Assembly (NCBI RefSeq): GCF_022879595.1
Contig: NZ_CP084265.1
Coordinates: forward strand, 2,108,001 to 2,172,000
Source of the DNA: Caballeronia sp. Lep1P3
GTDB lineage: Bacteria > Pseudomonadota > Gammaproteobacteria > Burkholderiales > Burkholderiaceae
Reading direction: 5' to 3'
Length of the DNA: 64,000 nucleotides
The notes under the pieces are model-generated. The model was not told the origin of the DNA, ran no database searches, and worked only from the letters and a program-made list of their open reading frames with translations. Shown here in pieces: positions 9,975 through 18,489 of the stretch. Each line of letters opens with the position of its first letter. Position 1 is the stretch's first letter. Position numbers and translations under genes: made by a program.

Positions 9975-9988
9975 ATTCGATATCTAAC
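9975..9988. promoter_or_regulatory. Second copy of the MarR-type operator, between ophD and marR
   Basis: ATTCGATATCTAAC matches 12 of 14 bases of the palindrome at 8338-8351, including the core GATATCTAA. It lies 88 bp upstream of ophD and 145 bp upstream of marR, a position from which both divergent promoters could be controlled. Confidence 0.6.
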
Positions 9989-10132
9989 TATCATGGTACG
10001 GAGGCGCCGGCCCGCGAACAAGCTCGGGTTTGCACCGAGACACGCGGCGCAACTGACGCGCGTGAATGCGCCCGACCCAGCGGATATGATGTCAGGCATG
10101 CAAGAACTGCGGCTTTGAAAGAAGGCAACGTC

Positions 10133-10720
10133 ATGACACGAAAGAAGACAGTGGAAGGCGCACCGCGCGAAACGGCGGAGATGCTGCGCCATTGGCACGA
10201 ATCCGTGCCCCACGACCGCCTCGCGCACCTCGTGAAGGACGCGACACGTTCAATGGTGCGCGCGTTGCAGATGCGGCTCGCGGAACATTCGGTGTCGTTC
10301 GGACACTGGACCTTTCTGCGCATCCTGTGGGAATCGGACGGTCTCACGCAGCGCGAACTGAGCGAGCAGGCAGGCGTGATGGCGCCGACGACGTTCGCCG
10401 CCGTCACCGCGATGGAAAAGCTCGGACTCGTCGAGCGTCAGCAGCGCCCGGAGAACAAGAAGAACACGCATGTATATCTCACCGCCGAAGGACGGGCGCT
10501 CAAGGAAAAGCTCGTGCCGCTCGCGGAGGAAGTAAACGACATCAGCGTGACGGGATTGAGCGAGCGCGATATCAAGGTGGCGCGCAAGGTGTTGCTGACG
10601 ATCATCGAGAATCTCGCCGAGGACGAAGCGGAGTCCACGAATCCGATGCGACGCGTGCCTTCGACGCGCGAGCTGGGGAGGATTATCGCGGAGCGTGGGG
10701 AGACGCTGGAGGATGTGTGA
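10133..10720 (+). CDS. MarR-family transcriptional regulator
   Basis: A 195-residue winged-helix regulator. The DNA-binding core runs from GLTQRELSEQAGVMAPTTFA (recognition helix) to the wing RQQRPENKKNTHVYLTAEG, about residues 75-130. I chose the ATG at 10133 because GAAGG lies eight bases upstream; a TTG at 10115 would add six residues. It is divergent from the phthalate genes, and matching palindromes occur in both promoter regions of that locus, so it most likely represses them and is relieved by an aromatic acid. The ligand is not readable from sequence. Confidence 0.83.
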   Translation: MTRKKTVEGAPRETAEMLRHWHESVPHDRLAHLVKDATRSMVRALQMRLAEHSVSFGHWTFLRILWESDGLTQRELSEQAGVMAPTTFAAVTAMEKLGLVERQQRPENKKNTHVYLTAEGRALKEKLVPLAEEVNDISVTGLSERDIKVARKVLLTIIENLAEDEAESTNPMRRVPSTRELGRIIAERGETLEDV

Positions 10721-11033
10721 GGGAAGGCGCGGCCGGAGTCGGATGAGTCGCGGATTCTAGTCTCGTTTCCCGTGCGGCGCGGTCTACTGCTGGGTTCAGA
10801 GCACGGAGCGCCAAACACGCCGGGCGAAGCGCTTCGAGACGCGCATTGACTGCGCTTGAGCGTCGGCATCTGCATCGGCATGGTGCTGCCCGGCTCCAAC
10901 TATCCGTGGTCGGTCGGCTGGCCCGGGCCTCTGAGCCCGCTCGCCAAACCGACGCGCCACGCGACCACGAAGTCCTCAAGTTTCATGTCAGCGTGCCGAT
11001 ATAAGAATCTCGCGAAATGACATGAGGTAGATC
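10721..11033 (+). other. Intergenic region between marR and the interrupted lipoprotein gene
   Basis: No supported gene. Short frames exist on both strands but none has a ribosome site and family similarity. A GAGG site at 11024-11027 belongs to the lipoprotein gene that follows. Confidence 0.6.
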
Positions 11034-11239
11034 TTGCTTAACGCCAGAAGGTACGCGGTGGCGATATTCGCCGTTTCGGCGCTCTCTGCATGCGCTCCAG
11101 CGATTCAAGTTCAGAAGTCCGAGTTGATAGTTTCCTCTACGCCAGAGGAGTCGGTGCGGGTCCTCACTCCGGTGGTCATCAGGCTCTCGACCGGATATTC
11201 CCGCCGATTGAGGGCTGGCTCGGTATGGCGATCAGTCGG

Positions 11240-12661
11240 GGTAGTGTGCAGAAGAATGTGCAAAAACGCTGAGGCGGCAGGAGCGCAGAGGCAGGGGTGG
11301 CCGTGGTGTAAGTTGATGAATGTCCAGTTCGTCAACCTGCCCTCGGGAGGGCTTACGCCATGGCCACGACCAAGCGTATTACGAACCGGCCGCCAGCGGA
11401 AGCGCTGGTTGCCGGCGACCGGGACCTGATGAAGGCGCTCATGAAGGATGCGCTGCAGGAAGTGCTTGAAGCGGAAATGACAGAGCTGCTGGGCGCGGCG
11501 CCCAATGAGCGCAGCGAGACGCGAAGCGGCTATCGTGCGGGCTACTACGGCCGCGCTCTGGTGACCCGCATCGGCAAACTCGAGCTGCGCGTGCCGCGTG
11601 ATCGACATGGCGAATTCTCAACGGCGCTGTTCGAGCGCTATGCGCGCAGCGAGAAGGCGTTGGTGGCGGCGTTGGCCGAAATGTACGTGCAGGGTGTGTC
11701 TACGCGCAAGGTCAAGGCGATTACCGAAGAGCTGTGCGGTCACAGCTTTTCGGCCTCGGCGATTTCGGCGATCAACAAAGGGCTGGATGCAACGCTGGCA
11801 AAGTTTGCACACCGGCCGCTCGAAGAAGCGTATCCGTATCTGATCGTCGACGCGCGCTATGAGAAGGTGCGTGAGTCGGGCGTGATCCGTTCGCAGGCGG
11901 TGCTGATCGCCATCGGCATCAACTGGGAAGGCCACCGGCAGGTGCTGGCTGTGGAGTTGGCCAACCGCGAAAGCCAGTCGAGTTGGAAGGAGTTCCTTCT
12001 GGCGCTAAAGAAGCGCGGCCTGTCAGGCGTCGAGTTCGTCGCCTCGGACGACCATGCGGGGCTGAAGAAGGCGATCGGTGAGGTGCTCCCGGAAGCCGCC
12101 TGGCAGCGCTGCTACGTCCACTTCCTGCGCAACGCGCTGGACTATCTGCCGCGCAAGGCCGACGACGACTGCCTGCAGGAGCTGCGCTGGATGTACGACC
12201 GTCGCGACTTGCAGGAAGCGCAACAAGATCTGGCAGCGTGGATCAGCAAGTGGCAGGGCAAATATCCGAAGCTGGTGGACTGGGTCGAAGGCAACATCGC
12301 TGAGACGTTGACGTTTTACCGGTTGCCCCGCGCGCATCACAAGCACCTGAAGTCCACCAACATGCTGGAGCGGCTGAATGAGGAAATCCGGCGCCGCACG
12401 CGTATCGTGCGCATCTTCCCAAACGATGCGTCATGCCTTCGGCTGATCAGGGCCCTGTGTAGCGAAACGCATGAAACGTGGCTGGAAGACAGCCGTTATC
12501 TGAACATGGCCTTGCTGGCCGAGCAGAAAAAGGAGTTCTTGCGCGCTGCTGCATAGCGAGCGTGCGGCGCTGCGGGCTACGCCCTTCGCGCCGCATGCCG
12601 CACAGAAGGATCAACTGAAACCACCGGCATCCGGTTTCTGCACAACTTGACGCACACAACT
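11240..12661 (+). mobile_element. IS256-family insertion sequence, complete
   Basis: A 1422-bp element with one transposase gene. Terminal imperfect inverted repeats start GGTAGTGTGC at the left and, read inward on the other strand, AGTTGTGTGC at the right, and stay alignable for about 27 bp with a shared TGTGCA block. It is flanked by the direct repeat TCAGTCGG (11232-11239 and 12662-12669), the 8-bp target duplication usual for this family. An intact duplication implies simple, fairly recent transposition. Confidence 0.92.
11360..12556 (+). CDS. IS256-family transposase
   Basis: A 398-residue Mutator-type DDE transposase. Acidic residues fit the family triad: the aspartate of LIVDARYEKVRE, the aspartates of ASDDHAGLKKAI, and a C-terminal glutamate in the STNMLERLNEEIRRR block, which is itself a family hallmark. 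The ATG at 11360 is preceded by GGGAGG. The frame is full length with no frameshift, so the element is probably active. Confidence 0.95.
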   Translation: MATTKRITNRPPAEALVAGDRDLMKALMKDALQEVLEAEMTELLGAAPNERSETRSGYRAGYYGRALVTRIGKLELRVPRDRHGEFSTALFERYARSEKALVAALAEMYVQGVSTRKVKAITEELCGHSFSASAISAINKGLDATLAKFAHRPLEEAYPYLIVDARYEKVRESGVIRSQAVLIAIGINWEGHRQVLAVELANRESQSSWKEFLLALKKRGLSGVEFVASDDHAGLKKAIGEVLPEAAWQRCYVHFLRNALDYLPRKADDDCLQELRWMYDRRDLQEAQQDLAAWISKWQGKYPKLVDWVEGNIAETLTFYRLPRAHHKHLKSTNMLERLNEEIRRRTRIVRIFPNDASCLRLIRALCSETHETWLEDSRYLNMALLAEQKKEFLRAAA

Positions 12662-12848
12662 TCAGTCGGCGTGTTACCGCAAGGCACAGTCTATCGGCCG
12701 GTCGGCTCAGAGTTCACCATCGAAGGCCGGCAGGTTCATGAAGCGTACGTGGTTATCGCTGGCAATGCATTGGTCGGTTTCTTCCTGCCTGGCGAGTCCA
12801 GTTTTTCCGCGTTGAATCCCTCCCAATCCATAAGAATAGAGAAGGTAA

Positions 12849-13307
12849 ATGGCTAATCTGTTTCGCGTTTTGTTGACGGGCTCATTCGTGGCGCTTGTTG
12901 CATCGGGTTGCGCCAGTGGTCCGCAATACAAAGACGTAGCTTCGTCGATTCCCACCTTGAAGGAGTCGCAGGGCCGCATCTACTTTTACCGGTCCAATTC
13001 GATGTTCGGCGCAGCCCTGCAACCCGGCATCAGTCTGAACGGCGCGGTCGTCGGCCAATCGAAACCCGGCGGCTTTTTCTATGTCGACGAGCCCGCGGGA
13101 AAGTACATCGTTTCTACCGCGACCGAGACGGAGAAGACGGTGTCTTTCACGCTTGATGCAGGCGAGACAAAGTATGTAAGAACGAGAGTCGGACTCGGGC
13201 TGCTTGTCGGGCGTGTTATCCCTTCCTTGGAATCGCCCGACGAGGCATCGAAGGCACTTGAAGGGTCGCACTACATCGGAACGCTGACCACCTCGGCCTC
13301 CAAGTAA
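12849..13307 (+). CDS. DUF2846 lipoprotein
   Basis: A 152-residue envelope lipoprotein: signal peptide to residue 20, lipobox VASGC with cysteine 21, then a beta-rich domain with GRIYFYRSNSMFGAA and GGFFYVDEPAGKY typical of DUF2846. The ATG overlaps the stop of the interrupted lipoprotein gene, so the IS insertion may be polar on it unless the IS end supplies a promoter. Role unknown. Confidence 0.8.
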   Translation: MANLFRVLLTGSFVALVASGCASGPQYKDVASSIPTLKESQGRIYFYRSNSMFGAALQPGISLNGAVVGQSKPGGFFYVDEPAGKYIVSTATETEKTVSFTLDAGETKYVRTRVGLGLLVGRVIPSLESPDEASKALEGSHYIGTLTTSASK

Positions 13308-13697
13308 AGCGACGGGGTCGCCTATCCGGGCGATTCTCGTCCGATTGCCGCCCCTTCTCGATCCTGCATCATCGAGAGGCAGCGTCCCGGATGCCGAACG
13401 ACAAAGGCCGTTCGGCATGGCTTGCCACTCATCTGAGCCATCACCGATATATGCTGGAAAGCGGCCTACCGACGCATTGCGGCTGCTAGGAACGCCGCGA
13501 ACGGCGATCTAGAGATCGGACATGGTCGGAATGCATCATCCGGCCGCACTCGGCAATCGAGCCGTTCTCCGCTCGGCCACACGCCTGGATCGGGCCTGAC
13601 TCACGGAGCAATAACTGTCCTTGCGACGTCTTTCGCTTAGCGCCAGAGTTGACAGAGCAGTAGCAAGCAGGCTCAGAACCGAGCTTGAGAAGCATCG
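13308..13697. other. Intergenic region before tRNA-Arg
   Basis: No supported gene. A 10-bp perfect stem (ATGCCGAACG at 13391-13400 with CGTTCGGCAT at 13409-13418, 8-base loop) lies about 85 bp after the DUF2846 stop; it lacks a T-run, so it is at best a weak terminator. Confidence 0.55.
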
Positions 13698-13772
13698 TGG
13701 TCCCCCCGGCAGGAATCGAACCTGCATCTAGCGCTTAGGAGGCACTCGTTCTATCCATTGAACTACGGGGAG
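13698..13772 (-). tRNA. tRNA-Arg (anticodon CCT)
   Basis: 75 bases including an encoded CCA. The acceptor stem pairs CTCCCCG with CGGGGGG, the T arm is GCAGG-TTCGATT-CCTGC, and the anticodon loop reads CTCCTAA with anticodon CCT, decoding AGG. Confidence 0.95.
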
Positions 13773-13953
13773 CGGACCGCGCGTCCCGCCGAGCGCCCTC
13801 GAAAAGCCGGGCCTGGCGGGAGCGCAGAGTATAGCAAAGGCCGCCGGGCGCATCGGGCGCGGCGCGCAGAAAAATATGGGCGGCAACGGCTCGCGATGCC
13901 GCTCTCGGGTTTGTCCCTATCAAGTTTCGCGCGACGGCGCCGCCATCGGAAGA

Positions 13954-14295
13954 ATGGACCCCATTTCCGATATCAAGCTCCACGGCGCTTTTTCGGCGTT
14001 GCTGGCAGACCAGGACCTCGCGCATCTTCAAAAGGTGCTGGGCCGTTCGTTGTCGTGCGATCTCGGCGGTCCTCTGCTGCCGCCTTCGTACTGGCGCGCG
14101 CGGCTCGCCGGCGTCACGCGTCAGGCGCATCTTTCGCACAGGCAGATTCAGACCGTGCACCGGCTGTATCTCTGCATCGATGCATTCGAGGCCGCGTCCG
14201 CCGCACGGCACGACGAACCCGCGCTCGCCGACGAAGCCGACCAAGCCGAAGTAGCCGACGAACGCCTCGCAGCGGCAGGCGCCCAGAGCGGCTGA
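13954..14295 (+). CDS. Hypothetical protein
   Basis: 113 residues beginning MDPISDIKLHGAFSALLADQ, soluble, with a helical first half and an acidic, alanine-rich tail. The ribosome site GGAAG is very close to the chosen ATG, so the start could lie upstream. I do not recognise the family. It converges on a small membrane protein gene 15 bp away. Confidence 0.5.
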   Translation: MDPISDIKLHGAFSALLADQDLAHLQKVLGRSLSCDLGGPLLPPSYWRARLAGVTRQAHLSHRQIQTVHRLYLCIDAFEAASAARHDEPALADEADQAEVADERLAAAGAQSG

Positions 14296-14310
14296 ACGCG
14301 CATCGGCTCG

Positions 14311-14472
14311 TCAGTGATGATGCCGGAGCCACCAGTCGCGCAACGCATGCTGCCGCGTGCCCGCGCGCGAGCCGGCTTCGCGACGCTCCTCGCGCCAGTC
14401 ATGCGCGAGAACCACGAGGCCGAGCGCGGCAAGCCCCGCGAGGCCGACGAGAATATCGGGGAAATGGATCAT
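14311..14472 (-). CDS. Small single-span membrane protein
   Basis: 53 residues starting MIHFPDILVGLAGLAALGLV, one hydrophobic helix at about residues 5-25 followed by a charged tail ending in histidines. The ATG at 14472 has GGGAGGG upstream, which supports expression. No known family. It follows the minus-strand direction of quiC, 75 bp downstream of that gene. Confidence 0.55.
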   Translation of the reverse strand: MIHFPDILVGLAGLAALGLVVLAHDWREERREAGSRAGTRQHALRDWWLRHHH

Positions 14473-14547
14473 GGCGCCCTCCCGCTCTGCCACGCTGCCA
14501 TCTGTCAATCATAGGCCACGCATCGCGCGCGACCGTCGGTATTGCCC

Positions 14548-16452
14548 CTACGCGGCCTGCCGCGTGCGCTGCTGCTGCGCATGCGCCGCGAGCCGCACGG
14601 CCGCGTTCGCCGCGCCGTAGCCGTCGTAGCCGCCGCGCCGCTCGATCACTTCGAGAAAGAAGCGCTGATCGAGCTGCTCCGTGTACGCATGAAAGAACTC
14701 GCCGCCGCGCTCGTCGCGATCGTAGAGGATGTTGTGCGCGCGCATCGCGTCGATCTGCTCGTCGGGCAGACCGTAGCGCGCGACGAGATCGTCGTAGTAA
14801 TTGCCCGGAATGCGCAGGAACCGGACGCCATCGGCCTGAAGCCGCGGGATCGCATCGAAGATGTCGGGCGTGCTGAACGCGACGTGGTTCAGCCCGGAGC
14901 CGCGATACGTCGAAAGCGATTCGGCCACCGCCGTGTAGCGGTCCATCGACGCATTGAGCGCGATGCGCACCGATCCATCGCGGCTTCGCACCGCACGGCT
15001 GCGCACGAGGCCGTAGGGGTCCGGCACGAGCACGCTCGCTTCTGTCTCGAAGCCGAACGCGCTGCGGAAAAAGAGCACCCATGTGTCGAGCGCTTCGGCG
15101 GGCAGCGAAAGGCACACATGATCGATGCGCGCGAGCGGGCCGACCTCATACGGGCCGTCGATATCGGTCAGGACGAAGTCGGATTCCCAGAGCGTCGGCG
15201 CGCCGGGCGCTTCATCGACGAAATAATCGAGACTGCCATCGGGCGACTGCACGCCCGGCACCACGCGCTCGTTCGGCCCGACGCGCCCCGAGAACGGCTT
15301 CGAGCCGTAAGCCGCGGCGCGCTGGAACGCGAGCTTGGCGTCATCGACGTGAAACGCCGACGCGCACAGCGACAAGCCGTGCTGCTGAAAGAACGCGCTC
15401 GCGAACGAATCCGCTTCGGCGTTGAGCACGATGGAGCCCGCGCCGTGCCGGTAGAGCGTCACGTCCTTCGAGCGGTGCGTGCCCGCGAGCCTGAACCCGA
15501 GCTTGCGAAGCCAGCTTGCGACGTGCTCGCGCGTCGTGTCGTCGACGGCGAATTCGAGGAACTGGAAGCCGATGTGCTCGGGCGGCGCGGGCGGATCGAA
15601 CAGTTCGGGAATCGCGCGCTCGCCCATGACGGCGCGCGTCTGTTCTTCCAGAAAACGCAGCGAGCGATGCCCGTCCGCCGCGGTGATCGCGGTGGGCGCG
15701 GCGCGAAAGCCGTCGTTGAAGATTTCGAGCGAAAGCGGTCCCTTGTAGCCCGCTTCGAGCACGCGCGCGGTGAAGCCGGCGACATCGAACGCGCCCTGCC
15801 CCGGAAAGCAGCGATAGTGGCGGCTCCATTCGAGCACGTCCATCGAGAGGACGGGCGCATCGGCGATCTGCACGAACGCGATGCGATCGCCGGGAATCGC
15901 CGCGATCTCATCGACGGTATCGCCGATGGAAAGCGTATGGAAGCTGTCGAGCACGAGGCCGAGATTCGGATGATTCACCGCATCGACGAGACGCCACGCG
16001 TGCTTGTACGAATTCACGTGGCGGCCCCACGCGAGCGCCTCGTAACCGACGATCACGCCCGCTTCCTGCGCGAGCCGCGCGAGCGCGCCGAGTTGATCGA
16101 CGATGAGCGCGTCGTTCGCGATGGTCTCCGGCGACACGTTGCTGCACGCGAGCATGCGGTCGGTGCCGAGTTCGTGCATCAGCTCGAACTTGCGCTTCGC
16201 GCGCTCGATGTTTCTCGCGAGCCGCTCGGCGCTCACGCCTTCGAAGTCGCGAAACGGCTGGAACAGGTAGATGGCGAGGCCCAGTTCTTCGCACAGGCGG
16301 CGCACGTCGGCGGGCGTGCCGTCGAAATACAGCAGATCGTTCTCGAAGATCTCGACGCCGTCGAAACCCGCCGCGCGGATCGCCTTCAGCTTTTCGACGA
16401 GCGTCCCGCTGATGGATACCGTCGCGATGGATGTCGGAATTGAACGCGGCAT
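14548..16452 (-). CDS. quiC: 3-dehydroshikimate dehydratase, QuiC-type fusion
   Basis: A 634-residue two-domain enzyme. Residues about 1-280 form a xylose-isomerase-like TIM barrel (FDGVEIFENDLLYF, VGYEALAWGRHVNSY, LVLDSFHTLSIGD), the dehydratase domain. Residues about 290-620 form two VOC modules like 4-hydroxyphenylpyruvate dioxygenase (RIDHVCLSLP, GLNHVAFSTPDIFD, GGEFFHAYTEQ). QuiC1-type enzymes with this layout convert 3-dehydroshikimate to protocatechuate. The ATG at 16452 follows GAGGAGG. It is divergent from the quinate/shikimate dehydrogenase gene, giving a pathway from shikimate to protocatechuate. The role of the HPPD-like half in this family is structural or regulatory as far as known. 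Confidence 0.85.
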   Translation of the reverse strand: MPRSIPTSIATVSISGTLVEKLKAIRAAGFDGVEIFENDLLYFDGTPADVRRLCEELGLAIYLFQPFRDFEGVSAERLARNIERAKRKFELMHELGTDRMLACSNVSPETIANDALIVDQLGALARLAQEAGVIVGYEALAWGRHVNSYKHAWRLVDAVNHPNLGLVLDSFHTLSIGDTVDEIAAIPGDRIAFVQIADAPVLSMDVLEWSRHYRCFPGQGAFDVAGFTARVLEAGYKGPLSLEIFNDGFRAAPTAITAADGHRSLRFLEEQTRAVMGERAIPELFDPPAPPEHIGFQFLEFAVDDTTREHVASWLRKLGFRLAGTHRSKDVTLYRHGAGSIVLNAEADSFASAFFQQHGLSLCASAFHVDDAKLAFQRAAAYGSKPFSGRVGPNERVVPGVQSPDGSLDYFVDEAPGAPTLWESDFVLTDIDGPYEVGPLARIDHVCLSLPAEALDTWVLFFRSAFGFETEASVLVPDPYGLVRSRAVRSRDGSVRIALNASMDRYTAVAESLSTYRGSGLNHVAFSTPDIFDAIPRLQADGVRFLRIPGNYYDDLVARYGLPDEQIDAMRAHNILYDRDERGGEFFHAYTEQLDQRFFLEVIERRGGYDGYGAANAAVRLAAHAQQQRTRQAA

Positions 16453-16513
16453 TGCTGCCTCCTCGTGCATTCGTTGCATTCGTTGCGGGTTGGATCGCTC
16501 AAGTGTAGGCGCT

Positions 16514-16542
16514 TGCCGCGCAATCCACGTCATTGTGCGGCA
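16514..16542. promoter_or_regulatory. Hyphenated inverted repeat between quiC and the dehydrogenase gene
   Basis: TGCCGCGCAAT (16514-16524) and ATTGTGCGGCA (16532-16542) are 11-bp arms with one mismatch and a 7-bp spacer, 62 bp upstream of quiC. Position and symmetry suggest an operator; the AT-rich stretch 16545-16585 next to it probably contains the divergent promoters. The regulator is unknown. Confidence 0.5.
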
Positions 16543-16709
16543 GAATAGCAAACTAACTAGATGGTACAAAATACGTAGAAATACGGAAGGACATGGGCAC
16601 CGCGCGCGCTCACACTGCGCTCTGCATCGCGGCACTGCAACATCGCGCCCTTTTTCGTTGCTGTACCCTAGGCGTGAAGCGCCTTGCCTTTTTCGCGGGA
16701 GTTCCTCGC

Positions 16710-17567
16710 ATGACCAGCAAAACTTCGTATCTGATCGGACTTATCGGCTCGGGCATCGGCGGCTCGCTCACGCCTGCCATGCACGAACAGGAAGGCCGCA
16801 CGCTCGGGCTGAATTATGTGTATCGGCGCATCGACTTGCAGGCGCTGAAGCTCGAGCCGTCCGCGCTGCCCGACTTGCTCGCCGCCGCCGAGCGCATGGG
16901 TTACGACGGCCTCAACATCACGTACCCGTGCAAGCAAATCGTGATCCCGTTGCTCGACGAGCTCGATCCCGACGCGCGCGCGCTCGGCGCGGTCAACACG
17001 GTCGTTCTGCGCGACGGCAAGCGCATCGGCTACAACACGGACTGGTCCGGCTTCGCGCGCGCGTTCGAGCGCGGATTGCCGAACGCGCCGCTCGATCGCG
17101 TCGTGCAGTTGGGCGCGGGCGGCGCGGGCGCGGCCGTCGCGCATGCCGCGCTGACGATGGGCGCGCGCACGCTCACGCTGTTCGATTCGGACGCGGCGCG
17201 CGCGTCGTCGCTAGCGGACGAACTCGGGGCGCGTTTCCCCGACCGCGAAGTGACGAGCGGCGGCGATTTGCAGGAAACGCTGCGCGCCGCGAACGGCCTG
17301 ATTCACGCGACGCCGACCGGCATGGCGAAGCTGCCCGGCATGCCGCTGCCGGCGGAGTATCTGCACAAGGATCTGTGGGTCGCGGAGATCGTCTACTTCC
17401 CCCTCGAGACCGAACTGCTGAAGACGGCGAAGGCGCTCGGCTGCCGCACCGTGAGCGGCGGCGGCATGGCGGTGTGTCAGGCGGTGGATGCGCTGCGCAT
17501 CTTCACCGGCCGCGAACCCGACGCGGAGCGCATGTTCGCGCACTTTCAGACCTTGCTCGAAGGCTGA
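16710..17567 (+). CDS. Quinate/shikimate dehydrogenase, catabolic type
   Basis: A 285-residue enzyme of the AroE family. The substrate domain has GSLTPAMHEQEG and NITYPCKQ, whose lysine is catalytic; the NAD(P) domain has GAGGAGAAVAHAAL. NTDWSGF carries the catalytic aspartate. The TPAMHE and ITYPCKQ variants resemble catabolic quinate/shikimate dehydrogenases more than biosynthetic AroE (SxSP and xxTxPxK). Together with quiC it would feed shikimate or quinate to protocatechuate. The ATG at 16710 follows GGGAG. Assignment to quinate versus shikimate is not possible here. Confidence 0.82.
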   Translation: MTSKTSYLIGLIGSGIGGSLTPAMHEQEGRTLGLNYVYRRIDLQALKLEPSALPDLLAAAERMGYDGLNITYPCKQIVIPLLDELDPDARALGAVNTVVLRDGKRIGYNTDWSGFARAFERGLPNAPLDRVVQLGAGGAGAAVAHAALTMGARTLTLFDSDAARASSLADELGARFPDREVTSGGDLQETLRAANGLIHATPTGMAKLPGMPLPAEYLHKDLWVAEIVYFPLETELLKTAKALGCRTVSGGGMAVCQAVDALRIFTGREPDAERMFAHFQTLLEG

Positions 17568-17588
17568 CGCGCATCGCAACACGCGTCG

Positions 17589-17639
17589 CGCAAAGTAGAA
17601 ACGGCGGCCTCGCAAGAGAGCCGCCGTTTCTACTTTGCG
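17589..17639. terminator. Long perfect hairpin between convergent genes
   Basis: Twenty-base arms (17589-17608 and 17620-17639) pair perfectly around an 11-base loop. The element lies between the dehydrogenase stop (17567) and the TetR stop (17647). It lacks a long T-run but is placed as a bidirectional terminator. Confidence 0.7.
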
Positions 17640-17646
17640 GTCGATG

Positions 17647-18345
17647 TCAGTCGCCGCGCCGCATGAAGCACAGCACGGCATCGATGATCATCTCCCGATG
17701 ACGCGCCCGCGAGCGCGGCCCCGACGGATCGCGCCCGAACGCCGCGCTCCATGTATGGCGATTGGCGACGCGATGAAAGCAGAACGAACTGATCATCAGA
17801 TGCAGGTCGATGGCATCGACGTCATCGCGAAAGCGCCCCGCCGCCACGCCGCGCGCGATCAGGTCTTCGATGGTCTTGACGACGGTGGAATTGCGCGCCT
17901 TGAAGGTCTTCGACTGCTCGATGTACTTCGCGCCATGCACGTTTTCGATGGTCACGAGGCGCACGAAGTCGCGGTGCTTGTCGTGATAGTCGAACGTGAA
18001 GCCGACGAGTTCGCGCAACGCGTGTTCCGGGTCCATCTCCCCGAGCTGAAGCTCCTGTTCGAGCGCGCGAATGTCGCCGTAGACCTGTTCGAGCACCGCT
18101 TCGTACAGCCCTTCCTTGCTGCCGAAGTAGTAGTACAGCATGCGCTTCGTGGTGTTGGTGCGCTCCGCGATGGCATCGACGCGCGCGCCGGTGAGACCCA
18201 TCGCCGAGAACTCCTGCGTGGCGATGTCGAGAATGTTGCGCTTGGTCTCCTCGGGATCGTACTTGCGCCGGCCTTCCGACGCAGCCGGCAAGCTCGCACC
18301 GGCGGCCCTGCTCGCATCGTTGGCGGGCTTGCTTGCTTTTTTCAT
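17647..18345 (-). CDS. TetR-family transcriptional regulator
   Basis: 232 residues. The N-terminal helix-turn-helix runs from RNILDIATQEFSAMGL to NTTKRMLYYYFGSKEGLY (about residues 35-80), followed by an all-helical ligand domain. The first 30 residues are a lysine/alanine-rich extension. The ATG at 18345 has no clear ribosome site. It is convergent with the quinate/shikimate dehydrogenase; similar regulators accompany protocatechuate and shikimate genes in this group, but a target cannot be assigned. An AT-rich element near 16550-16570 (ACTAACTAG) is one possible site. Confidence 0.8.
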   Translation of the reverse strand: MKKASKPANDASRAAGASLPAASEGRRKYDPEETKRNILDIATQEFSAMGLTGARVDAIAERTNTTKRMLYYYFGSKEGLYEAVLEQVYGDIRALEQELQLGEMDPEHALRELVGFTFDYHDKHRDFVRLVTIENVHGAKYIEQSKTFKARNSTVVKTIEDLIARGVAAGRFRDDVDAIDLHLMISSFCFHRVANRHTWSAAFGRDPSGPRSRARHREMIIDAVLCFMRRGD

Positions 18346-18489
18346 TTTTGCGTTTTTGCGTCGGGGAACGGCGTGGAAATCGATTCTAGCATGGGGGTTC
18401 CGGCCATCTTTATCGTCGCGGGCGGCGCTTCCGGAGGCTTCATCTATACTTTTTTGATCCCTTTTCCTCACGCCGACGCGATCCGCCGC

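Larger units (their letters stand above)
11034..12856 (+). pseudogene. Small lipoprotein gene split by the IS256-family element
   Basis: The 5' part starts at TTG 11034 (GAGG seven bases upstream) and encodes a signal peptide with lipobox LSAC, acylated cysteine 20. The frame is cut after base 11239 by the IS, and resumes at 12662 in the same phase with SVGVLPQGTVYRPVG and ends at 12856. Removing the IS and one 8-bp target copy gives an uninterrupted frame of 130 codons, so the gene was intact before insertion. It reads through 8 bp into the next lipoprotein gene (12849), with which it formed an operon. The mature protein is not one I recognise. The left fragment now reads on into the IS. Confidence 0.85.

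Noticed and set aside
8355..10118. Long plus-strand frame opposite ophD
   Set aside because: Antisense of the permease; composition biased to Arg, Ala, Glu.
13698..13772. tRNA-Arg as an integration site of an island
   Set aside because: No integrase gene or repeated tRNA 3' end is visible in the window; the nearby IS has its own target duplication.
14542..16443. Long plus-strand frame opposite quiC
   Set aside because: Shadow of quiC; no ribosome site, no family features.
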